DNA from: Nitrospira sp.
Lineage (GTDB): Bacteria > Nitrospirota > Nitrospiria > Nitrospirales > Nitrospiraceae
Reading direction: 5' to 3'
NCBI GenBank assembly: GCA_024998645.1
Contig: JACOEJ010000018.1
Span: 6,369-48,705 of the forward strand
DNA length: 42,337 nucleotides
The notes under the pieces were generated by a model that was not told the DNA's origin, ran no database searches, and saw nothing but the letters and a program-made list of their open reading frames with translations. The translations under genes and the position numbers were made by a program. The stretch's first letter is position 1; each line of letters begins with the position of its first letter. Below are positions 1 to 9,200 of this stretch, one piece after another.

Positions 1-979
1 GTCGTCCGGTGTGCCCTAAGCTGGCGCGGGTCATCACTGCCATGGTCATCGCGCCGACAGCGCCGGTTGTGAGGGCGTGCACCGCATCAGCCGGCTTCAG
101 GCCGAATCCGATCGTCGCCCATCCGATGATCAGCAGCGAGAACGCGAGCCATCCATACCCCACATGCAGGATCAACACGATCGGCTCGCGCCATGTGAGC
201 CAGCCGCGCCAGCGCGCGAGGCGGACGATGTTGGCCAGCCCGGCGATGATGAAGAACCATCCGGTTGCCATGACGTGCGGCTGAGCCACCCAGGAAAGCA
301 CGGCGACGGCCGTAAGGAGAATCGTCAGTCCATCGTATCGGGAAAAGGATGGAAGCTGGTCGGGAAGGCCTCGTTCGGCCAGGTAATCGCCGGTGAAGCC
401 GGGCGTCACACGCCCCCCGATGAGCGTCAGCAACAGCATCATGAGCGCGACAGCCATCCGCTCGGGAAGATCCGTCTCTGATCCACTCAGCGCCAGCACA
501 TGAAACAGGATATTGGCGGTTGCATAGAGACTGATGACGATGCCGATCGGTGCGCGGTCCCAGGCCTTTCCGGCCACGATCTCTCGCCAGACAATGGCGG
601 CCAGCACAGTCAGATATCCTGCATCAATGAAAGCCGCTACGAATGCTGTGGACCACGGCATGGCGATCGTCAGGCGTCCGGCCAACCAGAGCGCCAATAA
701 GGCCAACAGCGGCGTGCCTCTGAGTGGAGGCCGGTCGGTCCAGTTCGGCATCGCGGTCAGGAGGAACCCGGTGATCACCGCGGGCAGAAAGCCGAAGAGC
801 ATTTCGTGCACGTGCCAATCGCGTGGAGCATAGCGGAAGGGTGAATCCGTCCATCCTGTGAGAATCACCGCCCAGACCGGGATCGCCAAACCGGCAAAGA
901 GCGCGGCGCTGAGAAAGAACGGGCGGAATCCGTAGGATAGGAATGCAGGGACCCGGTAGCTGGGTGGTTCTGTCGGCAT
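1..979 (-). CDS. nnrS: NnrS family haem/copper membrane protein, C-terminus cut by window edge
   Basis: Starting at an ATG at 979, the frame stays open for 326 codons to base 1, so roughly the last 70 residues lie outside the window (family members are usually near 400 residues). NnrS is a polytopic inner-membrane haem- and copper-binding protein linked to tolerance of nitric oxide and nitrosative stress. Seen here: a YGFRPFF block at residues 16-22, the family signature WHVHEMLFGF at 55-64 (H56, H58, E59), MPNW at 77-80, and TRASLGHTGR at the window edge, all in hydrophobic surroundings. It lies 36 bp downstream of the anti-sigma gene in the same direction and is probably the last visible gene of the 9649-to-1 operon. 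The family call is secure; the role in NO stress comes from the family. Confidence 0.9.
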   Translation of the reverse strand, partial: MPTEPPSYRVPAFLSYGFRPFFLSAALFAGLAIPVWAVILTGWTDSPFRYAPRDWHVHEMLFGFLPAVITGFLLTAMPNWTDRPPLRGTPLLALLALWLAGRLTIAMPWSTAFVAAFIDAGYLTVLAAIVWREIVAGKAWDRAPIGIVISLYATANILFHVLALSGSETDLPERMAVALMMLLLTLIGGRVTPGFTGDYLAERGLPDQLPSFSRYDGLTILLTAVAVLSWVAQPHVMATGWFFIIAGLANIVRLARWRGWLTWREPIVLILHVGYGWLAFSLLIIGWATIGFGLKPADAVHALTTGAVGAMTMAVMTRASLGHTGR

Positions 980-1015
980 ATGAAAAGTATGGGCCCTTTG
1001 CGTCGTGAATGAAGA

Positions 1016-2434
1016 TTATTGCCGGCGGGTCAGCAGAATGTCGACAGTGATCTGCGCGGTCGGAGAGGGATCCTGGCTGACGACGTAAGTGGCCTGCTCC
1101 TGGGAGTCGGTTGGACTTGAGGCGGCGACCGATTCCCGGAGTTGGTTTGGTGCAACCCGGTTGAGCAGCGCGGCCTCTTGTCGTGAGATGGGGCCGAACG
1201 GGATGCGAGAAAGCCGGACGATCACGGTCCCGCTCTCAGCCGGCAGGACCAGGCGCTGCCGTTGCCCGGTCTGAATCTTCTGGGAAATGTGGCCGCTGGT
1301 CTTCTGCGGCAGCAGCAGTTGGGTGTTGGCCGATTCCACATTTCTCCATACCTGAATGTAGCCATCCTGATTGGTTTCAATGGTCAACTGCACGGGCGTT
1401 GAATTCCTGGACGCTGCGGCTGCATCGATTTCCTGCTCCTGCCCATCAGAGTTCTGTACGACAAAGCTGTAGCGTAGCCCAAGTGGTGTGGATGCTGTCG
1501 AAGGACCTGCAGCTTTGCTGAGTTGCGAAAGCCCTTCTAGTTTTCGCTTGAAGGGATTGGACGGTGTCTCTGACTCGGCAGGCGCGTTCATGGCGCGTTC
1601 GTTGTCCCGGGACATCTTGCCGGTCTCGACGCTGGTGCCTTCGCCATAAAATAAGGCTCGTGCGCTGACGGGCCGTGCATTTGCAACGGGTGCTGATGAT
1701 TTGACTGGTGTCTGCAATATCTTGGGCTCCGGTGCGGTTGCCGATGAACCGGCAGCGGATTGCTGATTGGCCGGCTGGGTGACTCCCGCTGACGTTTTGC
1801 CCCGCGCAGCGCTCGAGGCCTCTGCTTGTTTCGGGTCTTTCTCCTGGCTGGTTCTCTCTGGCGCATCCTTACGGATGGAATCGACGTCTTTGTATTGGGG
1901 TAGGAGTGACGGAGCAACTCGTTCGCTGGTGGCCGGCTTGTCAGTGAGCCCGTCCTTCTTGGCTACTGTTGGCGCGGGCGCGCCGGTTTCTTTAGATTTC
2001 GACTTCGGCTCAGCCGGTTGCGATGGCGCCGGCTGTGAAGCGGGCAGCGTTGGAACAGCCGGCTTCGTTTCTTCCATTGCGACGGAGTGTGTTTCCTGCT
2101 TCAGGCTATCCTGATAGATCCTGGTGCCGAGGACGGCCGCGAAGACGGCGGTAGCGAGTCCGCCGGCCAGGGCGAGATTGGCGGGTCGCCGGAACCAGTT
2201 CAGCCATGAGGCCGACCCGTCGGCAGGAGTCGGAGTTGTATTGTGCAAGGCTTGGAGCAAACGGCGTCGCACAGCCGGGTCGGTCAACAGTTCTTTCAAG
2301 GCCTGCTCGTCGGCCAGGGCATTGAAGAGTTGCTGATCCTGCATGGCGGCGGCAAAGAGCTGCCGGCGTTCCTCGGGCGTCAGCGTATCCGCCGCAAAAC
2401 CGCCGAGAAGTTTTTCGAACTCGTGTTCTGCCAT
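1016..2434 (-). CDS. Probable membrane-anchored anti-sigma factor with DUF4384-like C-terminal domain
   Basis: This 472-residue protein begins 3 bp after the stop of the ECF sigma gene, the usual arrangement of sigma and anti-sigma partners. Residues 1-65 are a soluble helical region with an acidic start, comparable in place and size to an anti-sigma domain; I see no HxxxCxxC zinc motif. One membrane segment lies at about 86-105. It is followed by a long low-complexity Pro/Ala/Ser/Lys linker (about 110-310) and a C-terminal beta-rich domain (about 320-470). That last domain contains phrases like ETNQDGYIQVW and ATYVVSQDP, which resemble the DUF4384 domain found in many bacterial envelope proteins. 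The inferred job is to hold the sigma factor at the membrane and release it on a periplasmic signal sensed by the C-terminal domain. The partnership is well supported by position; the sensed signal is unknown. Confidence 0.75.
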   Translation of the reverse strand: MAEHEFEKLLGGFAADTLTPEERRQLFAAAMQDQQLFNALADEQALKELLTDPAVRRRLLQALHNTTPTPADGSASWLNWFRRPANLALAGGLATAVFAAVLGTRIYQDSLKQETHSVAMEETKPAVPTLPASQPAPSQPAEPKSKSKETGAPAPTVAKKDGLTDKPATSERVAPSLLPQYKDVDSIRKDAPERTSQEKDPKQAEASSAARGKTSAGVTQPANQQSAAGSSATAPEPKILQTPVKSSAPVANARPVSARALFYGEGTSVETGKMSRDNERAMNAPAESETPSNPFKRKLEGLSQLSKAAGPSTASTPLGLRYSFVVQNSDGQEQEIDAAAASRNSTPVQLTIETNQDGYIQVWRNVESANTQLLLPQKTSGHISQKIQTGQRQRLVLPAESGTVIVRLSRIPFGPISRQEAALLNRVAPNQLRESVAASSPTDSQEQATYVVSQDPSPTAQITVDILLTRRQ

Positions 2435-2437
2435 CGG

Positions 2438-2935
2438 TTAGTCCCAGCTGCCGTCCATCGCCGCCAACAGCTGCTTTCTGCATCGAAGATCCCAGGTATA
2501 GATCGTATTGATTGACTGTTGCCCCATGATCTTCTGAATCTCGGGAAAGGTTTTGCCCTCCAGTTTCCACTTGAAGAGTTCCCGGCAGCGCTCGCCGAGT
2601 TGCATGATCGCAGCGAGTAACCGGTCCACGCGCTGCTGTTGGTCAAGCTGAGTAGCCGGATCATCACCGGGATCGGCCAGCGGCAATTCCTCGACCGACT
2701 CCTGATTATACTCGCCTCGCCGGAAGGCCTTGCGCTGGGCGTCGAGCATCTTGAACCGCAAGACCTGAAATGCCAAGGGAACAAGTTCGGTCAAGTCGGT
2801 GATCGCGGGGTACTTCTCATGCAGGACTACCAGCGTCTCCTGGGTCAGATCTTCGGCTTGGTCTCTCGATACTCGTGATGTCGCGAAAGCGAGAATCCTT
2901 TCGCGAAGCGAGGCGAGTATCTGATTGCGGTCCAT
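2438..2935 (-). CDS. ECF-type RNA polymerase sigma factor
   Basis: This 165-residue protein has the two-domain layout of group 4 sigma factors. Region 2 spans about residues 10-80 and includes AEDLTQETLVVLHEKYP, the core-binding stretch followed by the -10-reading helix. Region 4 spans about 108-160 and includes an ERCRELFKWKLEGKTFPEI helix-turn-helix that would read the -35 element. The ATG at 2935 has an AGGCG sequence 8 bp upstream. It lies 12 bp after the amidohydrolase gene and 3 bp before the anti-sigma gene, so all three are probably co-transcribed. Its regulon cannot be read here. ECF factors often control their own operon, but the visible promoter at the head of the run looks sigma-70-like. 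Confidence 0.88.
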   Translation of the reverse strand: MDRNQILASLRERILAFATSRVSRDQAEDLTQETLVVLHEKYPAITDLTELVPLAFQVLRFKMLDAQRKAFRRGEYNQESVEELPLADPGDDPATQLDQQQRVDRLLAAIMQLGERCRELFKWKLEGKTFPEIQKIMGQQSINTIYTWDLRCRKQLLAAMDGSWD

Positions 2936-2947
2936 CGGTGCGCCTGA

Positions 2948-3931
2948 CTATCGGTTCGATTGAATCGTTGAATGGGGAAGAATGTCGCCGAGAGAGCGGA
3001 AGCCCAGCTTCAGCCCGTTGCACACTTCGACCTGCCGGTCGAAGCGGTTTTTGGTCTGCATCATCTTGCGCAACGTGCCGAAGGCGACGCGTCCCCAGGC
3101 GGCGATATGAAATACGGAAAGGGGATAGTCTGTACCGAAGAGCAGGCGCTCGTGTACCTCGGGGTAGTTGCGCAGATGCAGGAGCATGCGGAAACGGTTC
3201 GGCAGGGTGAGGGCTGAGATGTCCGCATAGAAATTCGGATAGCGCTTCACCAGATCGCGCAGGGTCGGCAGAAACTTCTCGAAGAGAATCAGACCGTAGC
3301 TGCAGGCATGGGCCGCGATGACCGTGGTGCCTTCGTCGAGCGCGACTCGAAGCCGGTCGGGTTCGCCGACCGACTGGTCTTTGCCGATCAAGCTGAACTC
3401 GTAGCCGACATGGCTGAGGAACGGGAGCTTCCGCTCGGCGAGTGCCCGGTAAAACAGCTTGTACTTTGGATCGGCCGGGTCGAACTGTTGCGCATTCGGC
3501 AGCACCTTAACCAGCGTCGCTCCGGCATCCGCGCAACGATGCACTTCTTCGACCGCGTCCCGCCGCTGCGGGTTGATGGAGACGCCGGCCAGCAACTCGT
3601 TCGGATGGGTTTGGGCGGCCTTGAGCACATAGTCGTTGCTCACGAGCAGATCGGTATGTTCCAGGCTCAGGATGCCGTTGGAGTCATAATGGCCGTCCAT
3701 GCCGAGCAAGACACCCTTCTGCACGTGCTTCGAGGCGCGCAGTTCGATGAGCAGATCGTCCAGGTACTTTTCATTGGCTTCACGCGGGCGGTCGACTGAG
3801 AGGCCGTGCTTCCAAAACAGGAATCGAAACAACGGGCTCTTGAGCATCTTCGGCGAGATATAGCAGCCGTTGTCTCTATCCGGCAGGGCGGCGAGATGCA
3901 CGTGGCAATCGACCAGCGATTTGGGGGGCAT
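2948..3931 (-). CDS. Amidohydrolase (amidohydrolase-2 / TIM-barrel metal hydrolase)
   Basis: The 327-residue protein belongs to the amidohydrolase superfamily of metal-dependent TIM-barrel hydrolases and decarboxylases. It shows the expected ligand set in order: HxH at H10/H12 (DCHVHL), K142 (LVKVLPN), H174 (LSHVGYEF), H208 (IAAHACSYG) and D268 (FGTDYPLS). The ATG at 3931 follows an AAGGAAA ribosome-binding site. There is no signal peptide, so it is probably cytoplasmic. The substrate is not predictable; the ACMSD-like decarboxylase branch shares this motif order. It sits 19 bp after the 757-residue fusion gene and 12 bp before the sigma factor gene, so its substrate may relate to the envelope or lipid functions of its neighbours. 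That last point is inference. Confidence 0.85.
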   Translation of the reverse strand: MPPKSLVDCHVHLAALPDRDNGCYISPKMLKSPLFRFLFWKHGLSVDRPREANEKYLDDLLIELRASKHVQKGVLLGMDGHYDSNGILSLEHTDLLVSNDYVLKAAQTHPNELLAGVSINPQRRDAVEEVHRCADAGATLVKVLPNAQQFDPADPKYKLFYRALAERKLPFLSHVGYEFSLIGKDQSVGEPDRLRVALDEGTTVIAAHACSYGLILFEKFLPTLRDLVKRYPNFYADISALTLPNRFRMLLHLRNYPEVHERLLFGTDYPLSVFHIAAWGRVAFGTLRKMMQTKNRFDRQVEVCNGLKLGFRSLGDILPHSTIQSNR

Positions 3932-3950
3932 GGCGGTTTCCTTTTGATTC

Positions 3951-6224
3951 TCACGAGCTGGTCATCGGTCTGCGGCTGCGTCGCTGGAGAAGCACGCGCG
4001 CTGCCCAGGCCAGGCTTGCGAGAAATCCTACCACGAGTGCGAGAACCGGGTTTGGGATTGTTGCGGCTTCGACGGGGGCCGGCGCAACGCGCAGCTCAGA
4101 TGGAAACGGGCGCGGCGGCACAGCGACGGTTTTCCATTGCGATCGATCGGACGGAACGCGCTGTTGATATTCGTCCAGTGAGGCGACCGCGTAGGTGCCC
4201 ATTGCGCGGCTGGATGGAGTCTGCGGGATGTGGACATAGAGTACGGCCTCGACATCCTCGCGCAGCCATTGCTCGAAGGGAGTGAGCGGTCGCTGCGGAT
4301 CGGATTGCTGCAGGAGGTGGAGGAGATCGTTCCCGATTGCTTCGAAGGTGATGCGCGGCAGCAGTCTGGTCAGCTCCTCTGAAAAGTACCGATAGGCATT
4401 CAGGCCGCTTGCCAGGCTGCGATCAGAGGCAGCCATGTAAACGTAGCCTGCCGTCGCCTTCAGCCGGTTGCTGGGACCTTGCAGGGGGATTTGCCAGCCG
4501 AGCATGCGAAGTTGATCGATACTGAGTCCCGCGCAGTTGAGCAGGGAGTGGTGGTAATCCAGCTCGTGCCGGTAGAGGCGGCGGAACACGCCCTGGATAT
4601 TGGCTTGATAGGCAGCCGGGATACGGTCTTGCTTCAGGACCAGCACGAGGAGCCCACTCGGCCGATAGTAGGATTGCCCGCTGTTGAGGTCCATGAGGTA
4701 GTTGTCCATCGGGACCATCGCGGGCAGAATGCCTTTTTCACTGATCACGTCAGGGTCGTAGAAATTGTTTACCATCCAGTCGGCCCATTCGCCATGCGGA
4801 CCGACGCGTCCCGTAACGATACCGAAGTGTCCCCCGTGGGCTTCGTCGTCGTCGCCTTGCGCACCGTTTAAGATGGCTGCGAGTACCGGCTTTCCTGCCC
4901 AAGATACTTCGGCTTTGCCCCACAATTGGTGGATCGTGATGGTATCTGTGGCAAGCCGGTCTGGGTTCCCAATCAGGTGCGAGATCGTATGTTCATGGGC
5001 TTCGACTGTGTGGGCTTGATCGGGCCTGAGCAGAAAGTCTGCCGGCCAGATGGTGCGGGCTTCGAACAACGGTCCTTCTGCCGTCGAGACCGTGCGGCCG
5101 CGCAGGCGTAGCGGATGCGAGCCGAAGAAACGTGCCGTGGCTTCGTTGTAGTACGACTGGTTCGTCGGGAGCTTCGATGTCAGCCGAAGGGGGAAGTGGC
5201 CGCCACCTGGGATATCCAGATACGCGTGGTCTGTCGAGAGTGTAGCCTGCTGGATCAACTCAGGTGAGCCGAGCCACACGAGAAACGGCGGTCTCGCAGT
5301 GGAGTGTTGGCTTTCTTGTGCTGCGGGAATCGCAATCGTCTCATCGGCAAAGTACCACAGAGCTTGTGGAGGTGTTGTGAGGCAGTCGGTGCATCGGCCG
5401 GTCGTGACGGCGAATGCCGCTCCATCGAAGAGCCCGAGCTGTTCTTGTTGTAGCGGGGATTGGCCTATCTGCTCTTGTGCTGCGGGCGTTGTACTCGCCG
5501 GCTCTGGTGTTGCTATGGCAGGGCCTTGGCCAAACAGGAGCGTTGCCATGATCAAGAGACAGGCGATCTTGGTTGTTTGGGAGCGAGGCAGTGCGCTTGA
5601 GCCGATGTGTGAGCCGAACTGAGTATGAAGCTGTCGATCGTGCAGCGGGGCCAGTGTCAGTTGTGCCGTGATGGCGCCGATCAGGGCCATGAACATATCC
5701 CACTGCGTATCCCATTCGTCTCCTTGGGTGGCGAGGAAGGTGGTGGCGGATTGGTTGAACACGAAGGCGGTGGCGCCTTCCAAAAGTTCATAGAGGGCGC
5801 TGAACCCCAGGCAGGTTGAGCAGAGCAGGAAGAAGAGCCAGCCCCCTCGTTGCAGCGGGGACGTCCGCAGGAGGAGTTCCCGCATCACGATCGCGGGCAC
5901 AAAGCCCTGTGCCAGGTGTCCGAGACGATCGTAGTGATTACGCGCGAGGCCGAAGGCGTCTTGCACCCATCGGCCCAGGGGAACTTCGGCATAGGTGTAA
6001 TACGCGCCGATCATGAGAATGATCGCGTGACCGGCCATTAGTCGATACGCCAATGGCGTGAGCGGGAACCGTTCATGAGTACGGATCAGAATCGGAATCC
6101 CGATCAGCACGGGGAAGACCTCCAGTAGCCAGACTCCGTGATGTTTCGGGTTGAGACCTGAAAGGAGCAGGCCTATCACGACGAGCGTGAGGAGCGCGCG
6201 ACGTTCCGTGAGGTAGGAGGTCAT
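3951..6224 (-). CDS. DUF2238-like membrane domain fused to large extracytoplasmic domain with His/Cys pair
   Basis: This 757-residue protein has two parts. Residues 1-200 carry about five membrane segments and match the DUF2238/YjdF-like family: a YDRLGHLAQGFVPA block at 98-111, then YELLEGATAF and a GDEWDTQWDMFMALIGA block at 168-184. A further membrane segment at about 218-238 leads into roughly 480 extracytoplasmic residues, and a C-terminal segment at about 725-745 ends in an Arg-rich tail. In the outer part, HGGHFGIVTGRV (H463, H466) precedes LLNCAGLS (C564). This His-before-Cys order is that of circularly permuted papain-like or LRAT/DUF4105-like folds. The start overlaps the upstream acyltransferase fusion gene by 4 bp (ATGA), which indicates translational coupling. 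The DUF2238 call is fairly secure; a catalytic role for the outer part is a hypothesis. Confidence 0.75.
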   Translation of the reverse strand: MTSYLTERRALLTLVVIGLLLSGLNPKHHGVWLLEVFPVLIGIPILIRTHERFPLTPLAYRLMAGHAIILMIGAYYTYAEVPLGRWVQDAFGLARNHYDRLGHLAQGFVPAIVMRELLLRTSPLQRGGWLFFLLCSTCLGFSALYELLEGATAFVFNQSATTFLATQGDEWDTQWDMFMALIGAITAQLTLAPLHDRQLHTQFGSHIGSSALPRSQTTKIACLLIMATLLFGQGPAIATPEPASTTPAAQEQIGQSPLQQEQLGLFDGAAFAVTTGRCTDCLTTPPQALWYFADETIAIPAAQESQHSTARPPFLVWLGSPELIQQATLSTDHAYLDIPGGGHFPLRLTSKLPTNQSYYNEATARFFGSHPLRLRGRTVSTAEGPLFEARTIWPADFLLRPDQAHTVEAHEHTISHLIGNPDRLATDTITIHQLWGKAEVSWAGKPVLAAILNGAQGDDDEAHGGHFGIVTGRVGPHGEWADWMVNNFYDPDVISEKGILPAMVPMDNYLMDLNSGQSYYRPSGLLVLVLKQDRIPAAYQANIQGVFRRLYRHELDYHHSLLNCAGLSIDQLRMLGWQIPLQGPSNRLKATAGYVYMAASDRSLASGLNAYRYFSEELTRLLPRITFEAIGNDLLHLLQQSDPQRPLTPFEQWLREDVEAVLYVHIPQTPSSRAMGTYAVASLDEYQQRVPSDRSQWKTVAVPPRPFPSELRVAPAPVEAATIPNPVLALVVGFLASLAWAARVLLQRRSRRPMTSS

Positions 6225-9200
6225 CCGTGGGTGCCATCCGTGGCTAATCGCTCCATCGCAATGCGTTTGACCCCGCGAAGATCCAACTTGCCGGTGCCGA
6301 GGATCGGCAGCGCCTCGACTTTCACAAATTGGTTCTTGGCCGGGATAAAGAGATTAGGCAATCCGCTGGAGGCGAGCTTGTCGAGCACTGACGGGAGCGT
6401 CGCTTCGTCGATGGTGTAGAGCACGGCCAGCCGTTCGCCCTTTTTCTCATCCGGGAGACCGGTCACGGCGAAGACTTGCAGGTCCGCGCCGGCCGCCTGT
6501 TGCAAGGCCTCTTCGACTTTGCCGTGGGGCACCATCTCGCCGCCGATTTTGGAAAAGCGGGAGAGCCGGTCGGTGATCGTGAGAAATCCATCGTCGTCCA
6601 GCGTCGCAATGTCGCCGGTAATGTACCAGCCGTCTTTCATCGCCTTGGCCGTGAGGTCTTCTCTGCCTAGATAGCCGCTCATCACATTCGGACCTTTGAC
6701 CAGCAGCATGCCGGATTGGCCCGGCGGCAGGATGGCCCAGGTTTCCGGATCGACGATGCGCACCGATACGCCGGGGAACGGTTGGCCGACGGTCCCGCGG
6801 CGCGACGCCACCTGGTAGAAGCCGGAGGCGCGGAAGTCCGGACAATTGGCCGAGATGACGGGCGCGCATTCCGTCACGCCGTAGCCTTCGACCGGGGTTA
6901 TGCCGAACTTGTCCTGGAATGCCTGCACGAGGCGGAGCGGGAGTTTTTCAGCGCCCGTCAGCACGACACGCAGGTCACTGAATTGTTCCGGCGTGCAGCG
7001 GCGCAGATAGAGCTGTAAGAAGGTCGGAGTGACGACCAGCAGGGAAATACGGTACTTGCTGCAGAGCTCACCGATGGCGCCGACATCCAAAGGCGAGGGG
7101 TGGAAGACAATGCCGGTATTATGGCGCGCATAGAACCAGAGCAGCATATAGCCGAACGAATGAAAGAAGGGGAGGATGCCCAAGGCACGATCGGCTTTGC
7201 TGATATGGATGACCTGTCCGGCGCCGTCGACGTTCGAGTTGATGGCGAAGTGTGAGAGCATGACGCCTTTGGGTTCGCCCGTGCTGCCGCTGCTGAAAAT
7301 GATCGTGGCCAGATTGTCCAGGCTGATCGGCTGCTCCTGCCCGCAGGCTCGCTCCAGGAGGCCGGTCGGCGCGAAGAACCCCAGCAACAATGCGATGAGT
7401 TTCGCGCCGCCGGAAATCGTCTTGGCGATATCTTCCAGATACAAAACCGTGACGCCACCGGGGATTTCCAATTTGGCTTTGTCGATAAACAGACGGCTGG
7501 TGAGCACGGTCCTGAGGCTGGCCTGGGTCACAGCCGATTCCAGTCCGACACGGCCGACGGTGTAATTCAGATTCACGCTGGTTTTCCCGGCGAGGGCGGC
7601 GGCGACGTTGAGCAGCGCGCCGGGCACGCTTGGTGGCAACAGCAGCCCGACGTAGCGTTGCCCTTCCCAATGCGGTTTCATCGCGCGTGCCAGAGTAACG
7701 GTGCCGATTAAGGCTTTGAGTCCGGTGATGCGCGGGCGTGCGGCATCCGCCATTGCGAAGGTGAACGGATGGCGGCGCCAGGCGGAGATGACCGGGCGAT
7801 GGATCGGTTGCTGGTCGGCCTTGCGCAATCTCCAGGCGGCTTCGCCCAACTCGCGCACGAGCCGGCGGAGTTCATGCGCCGGGGTCCCGGCCGGTTGCGG
7901 CGCACCGAAGGAGACCGTCACTGGATAGGGGATCTGTTCCGGAAGTTTCCAGATGAAGCGCCCTTTCACGAAGCTGAACATGCTGCCCCAGACGCGATCC
8001 AGATGGACCGGAATGATCGGGACCGTGCGTCCTTTCACGATGCGTTCGAATCCACGGCGGAATGGCAAGAGCGTGCCGGTTCTGGTGATTTGCCCTTCCG
8101 GGAAGATGCAGACGATCTCGCCGTCGTCGAGCGCCTGACCGGCGCTGCGTAGCGCGCGCAGGATGATCCTTGGTCCCCCGGAAGAGGAAATGGGGATGAC
8201 CCGCATAATGTCCATCAACCATTTGAACAACGGATGGGTCGCGTAGGCGGCATCGACCACGAAGCGGACCGGGCGGTCGAGGCTGGCGATCAGGAGAAAC
8301 CCGTCAACCAGCGACATGTGGTTTGGTACCAGGAGCGCTCCTCCGGTCTGCGGCACGTTTGCCGGTTCGACGATTCGCACCCGATAGAGCGTTTTGGTCA
8401 GAAGAATGAGAACGAGACGGACAAAGGCGCCGGGGACCAGCCAGAGGGCCCAGAGGGTGCCGACGAAGGTGGCCGCAGCCGCCGCGAGAAGAATGCCGGT
8501 GGTGGAGAGGCCGAGAGAGGCAAAGATACCGCCGCTGAGCGATCCCATGAGTACGCCACTATACGTGCATGTATTTGAGAGGGCAATGATGCTGCCGCGT
8601 CGATCGGCGGGGGAATGCCATTGGATCAGGGCGTTCACGGGCACGACGAAGAGCCCGCACGACAGACCGAGGCCTGCCATCAAGATGAGTGTGCCGTAGA
8701 GTCCGGGACCCAAGAGCCCCAGCAGCAGGAGAAACGTACAGATTCCGAAGGCGCCCATCGGAATCAATCCGTACTCGACCCGCTCACCGGAAAGTTTCCC
8801 TGCGAGCATCGCACCGGCGCCGATGCCGATCGACAGCAACGCGAGCGGGATCCCGGAGAGCGAATCTGACAGGGCGAGGACAGTTTTGGCATAGACCAGA
8901 ATATCCTGGCCGACCAGGCTGGCGATCGTCCAGAAGAAGGCGGAACCGAGAATGGCGAGCAGCAGCGTTCGATTGGATCGGACGGCCTGGACTGCGCCAC
9001 CGAGCGTCGAGGCGATGCCGCCTTCCGATCGAGCGGCAGGCACAGCCGGAACGGTCAATGATGCTCCGAAGCCGATGAGCGACAGGACCGTCAGCGCCAG
9101 CGGCGCGAGCCAGGTAGTCGAGCCGACGCCGTCGAGGAGAATCCCGCCGACCGCGGTGCCGCCAAGAATGGCGAGGAAGGTGCTCAGTTCAAGAATGCCG

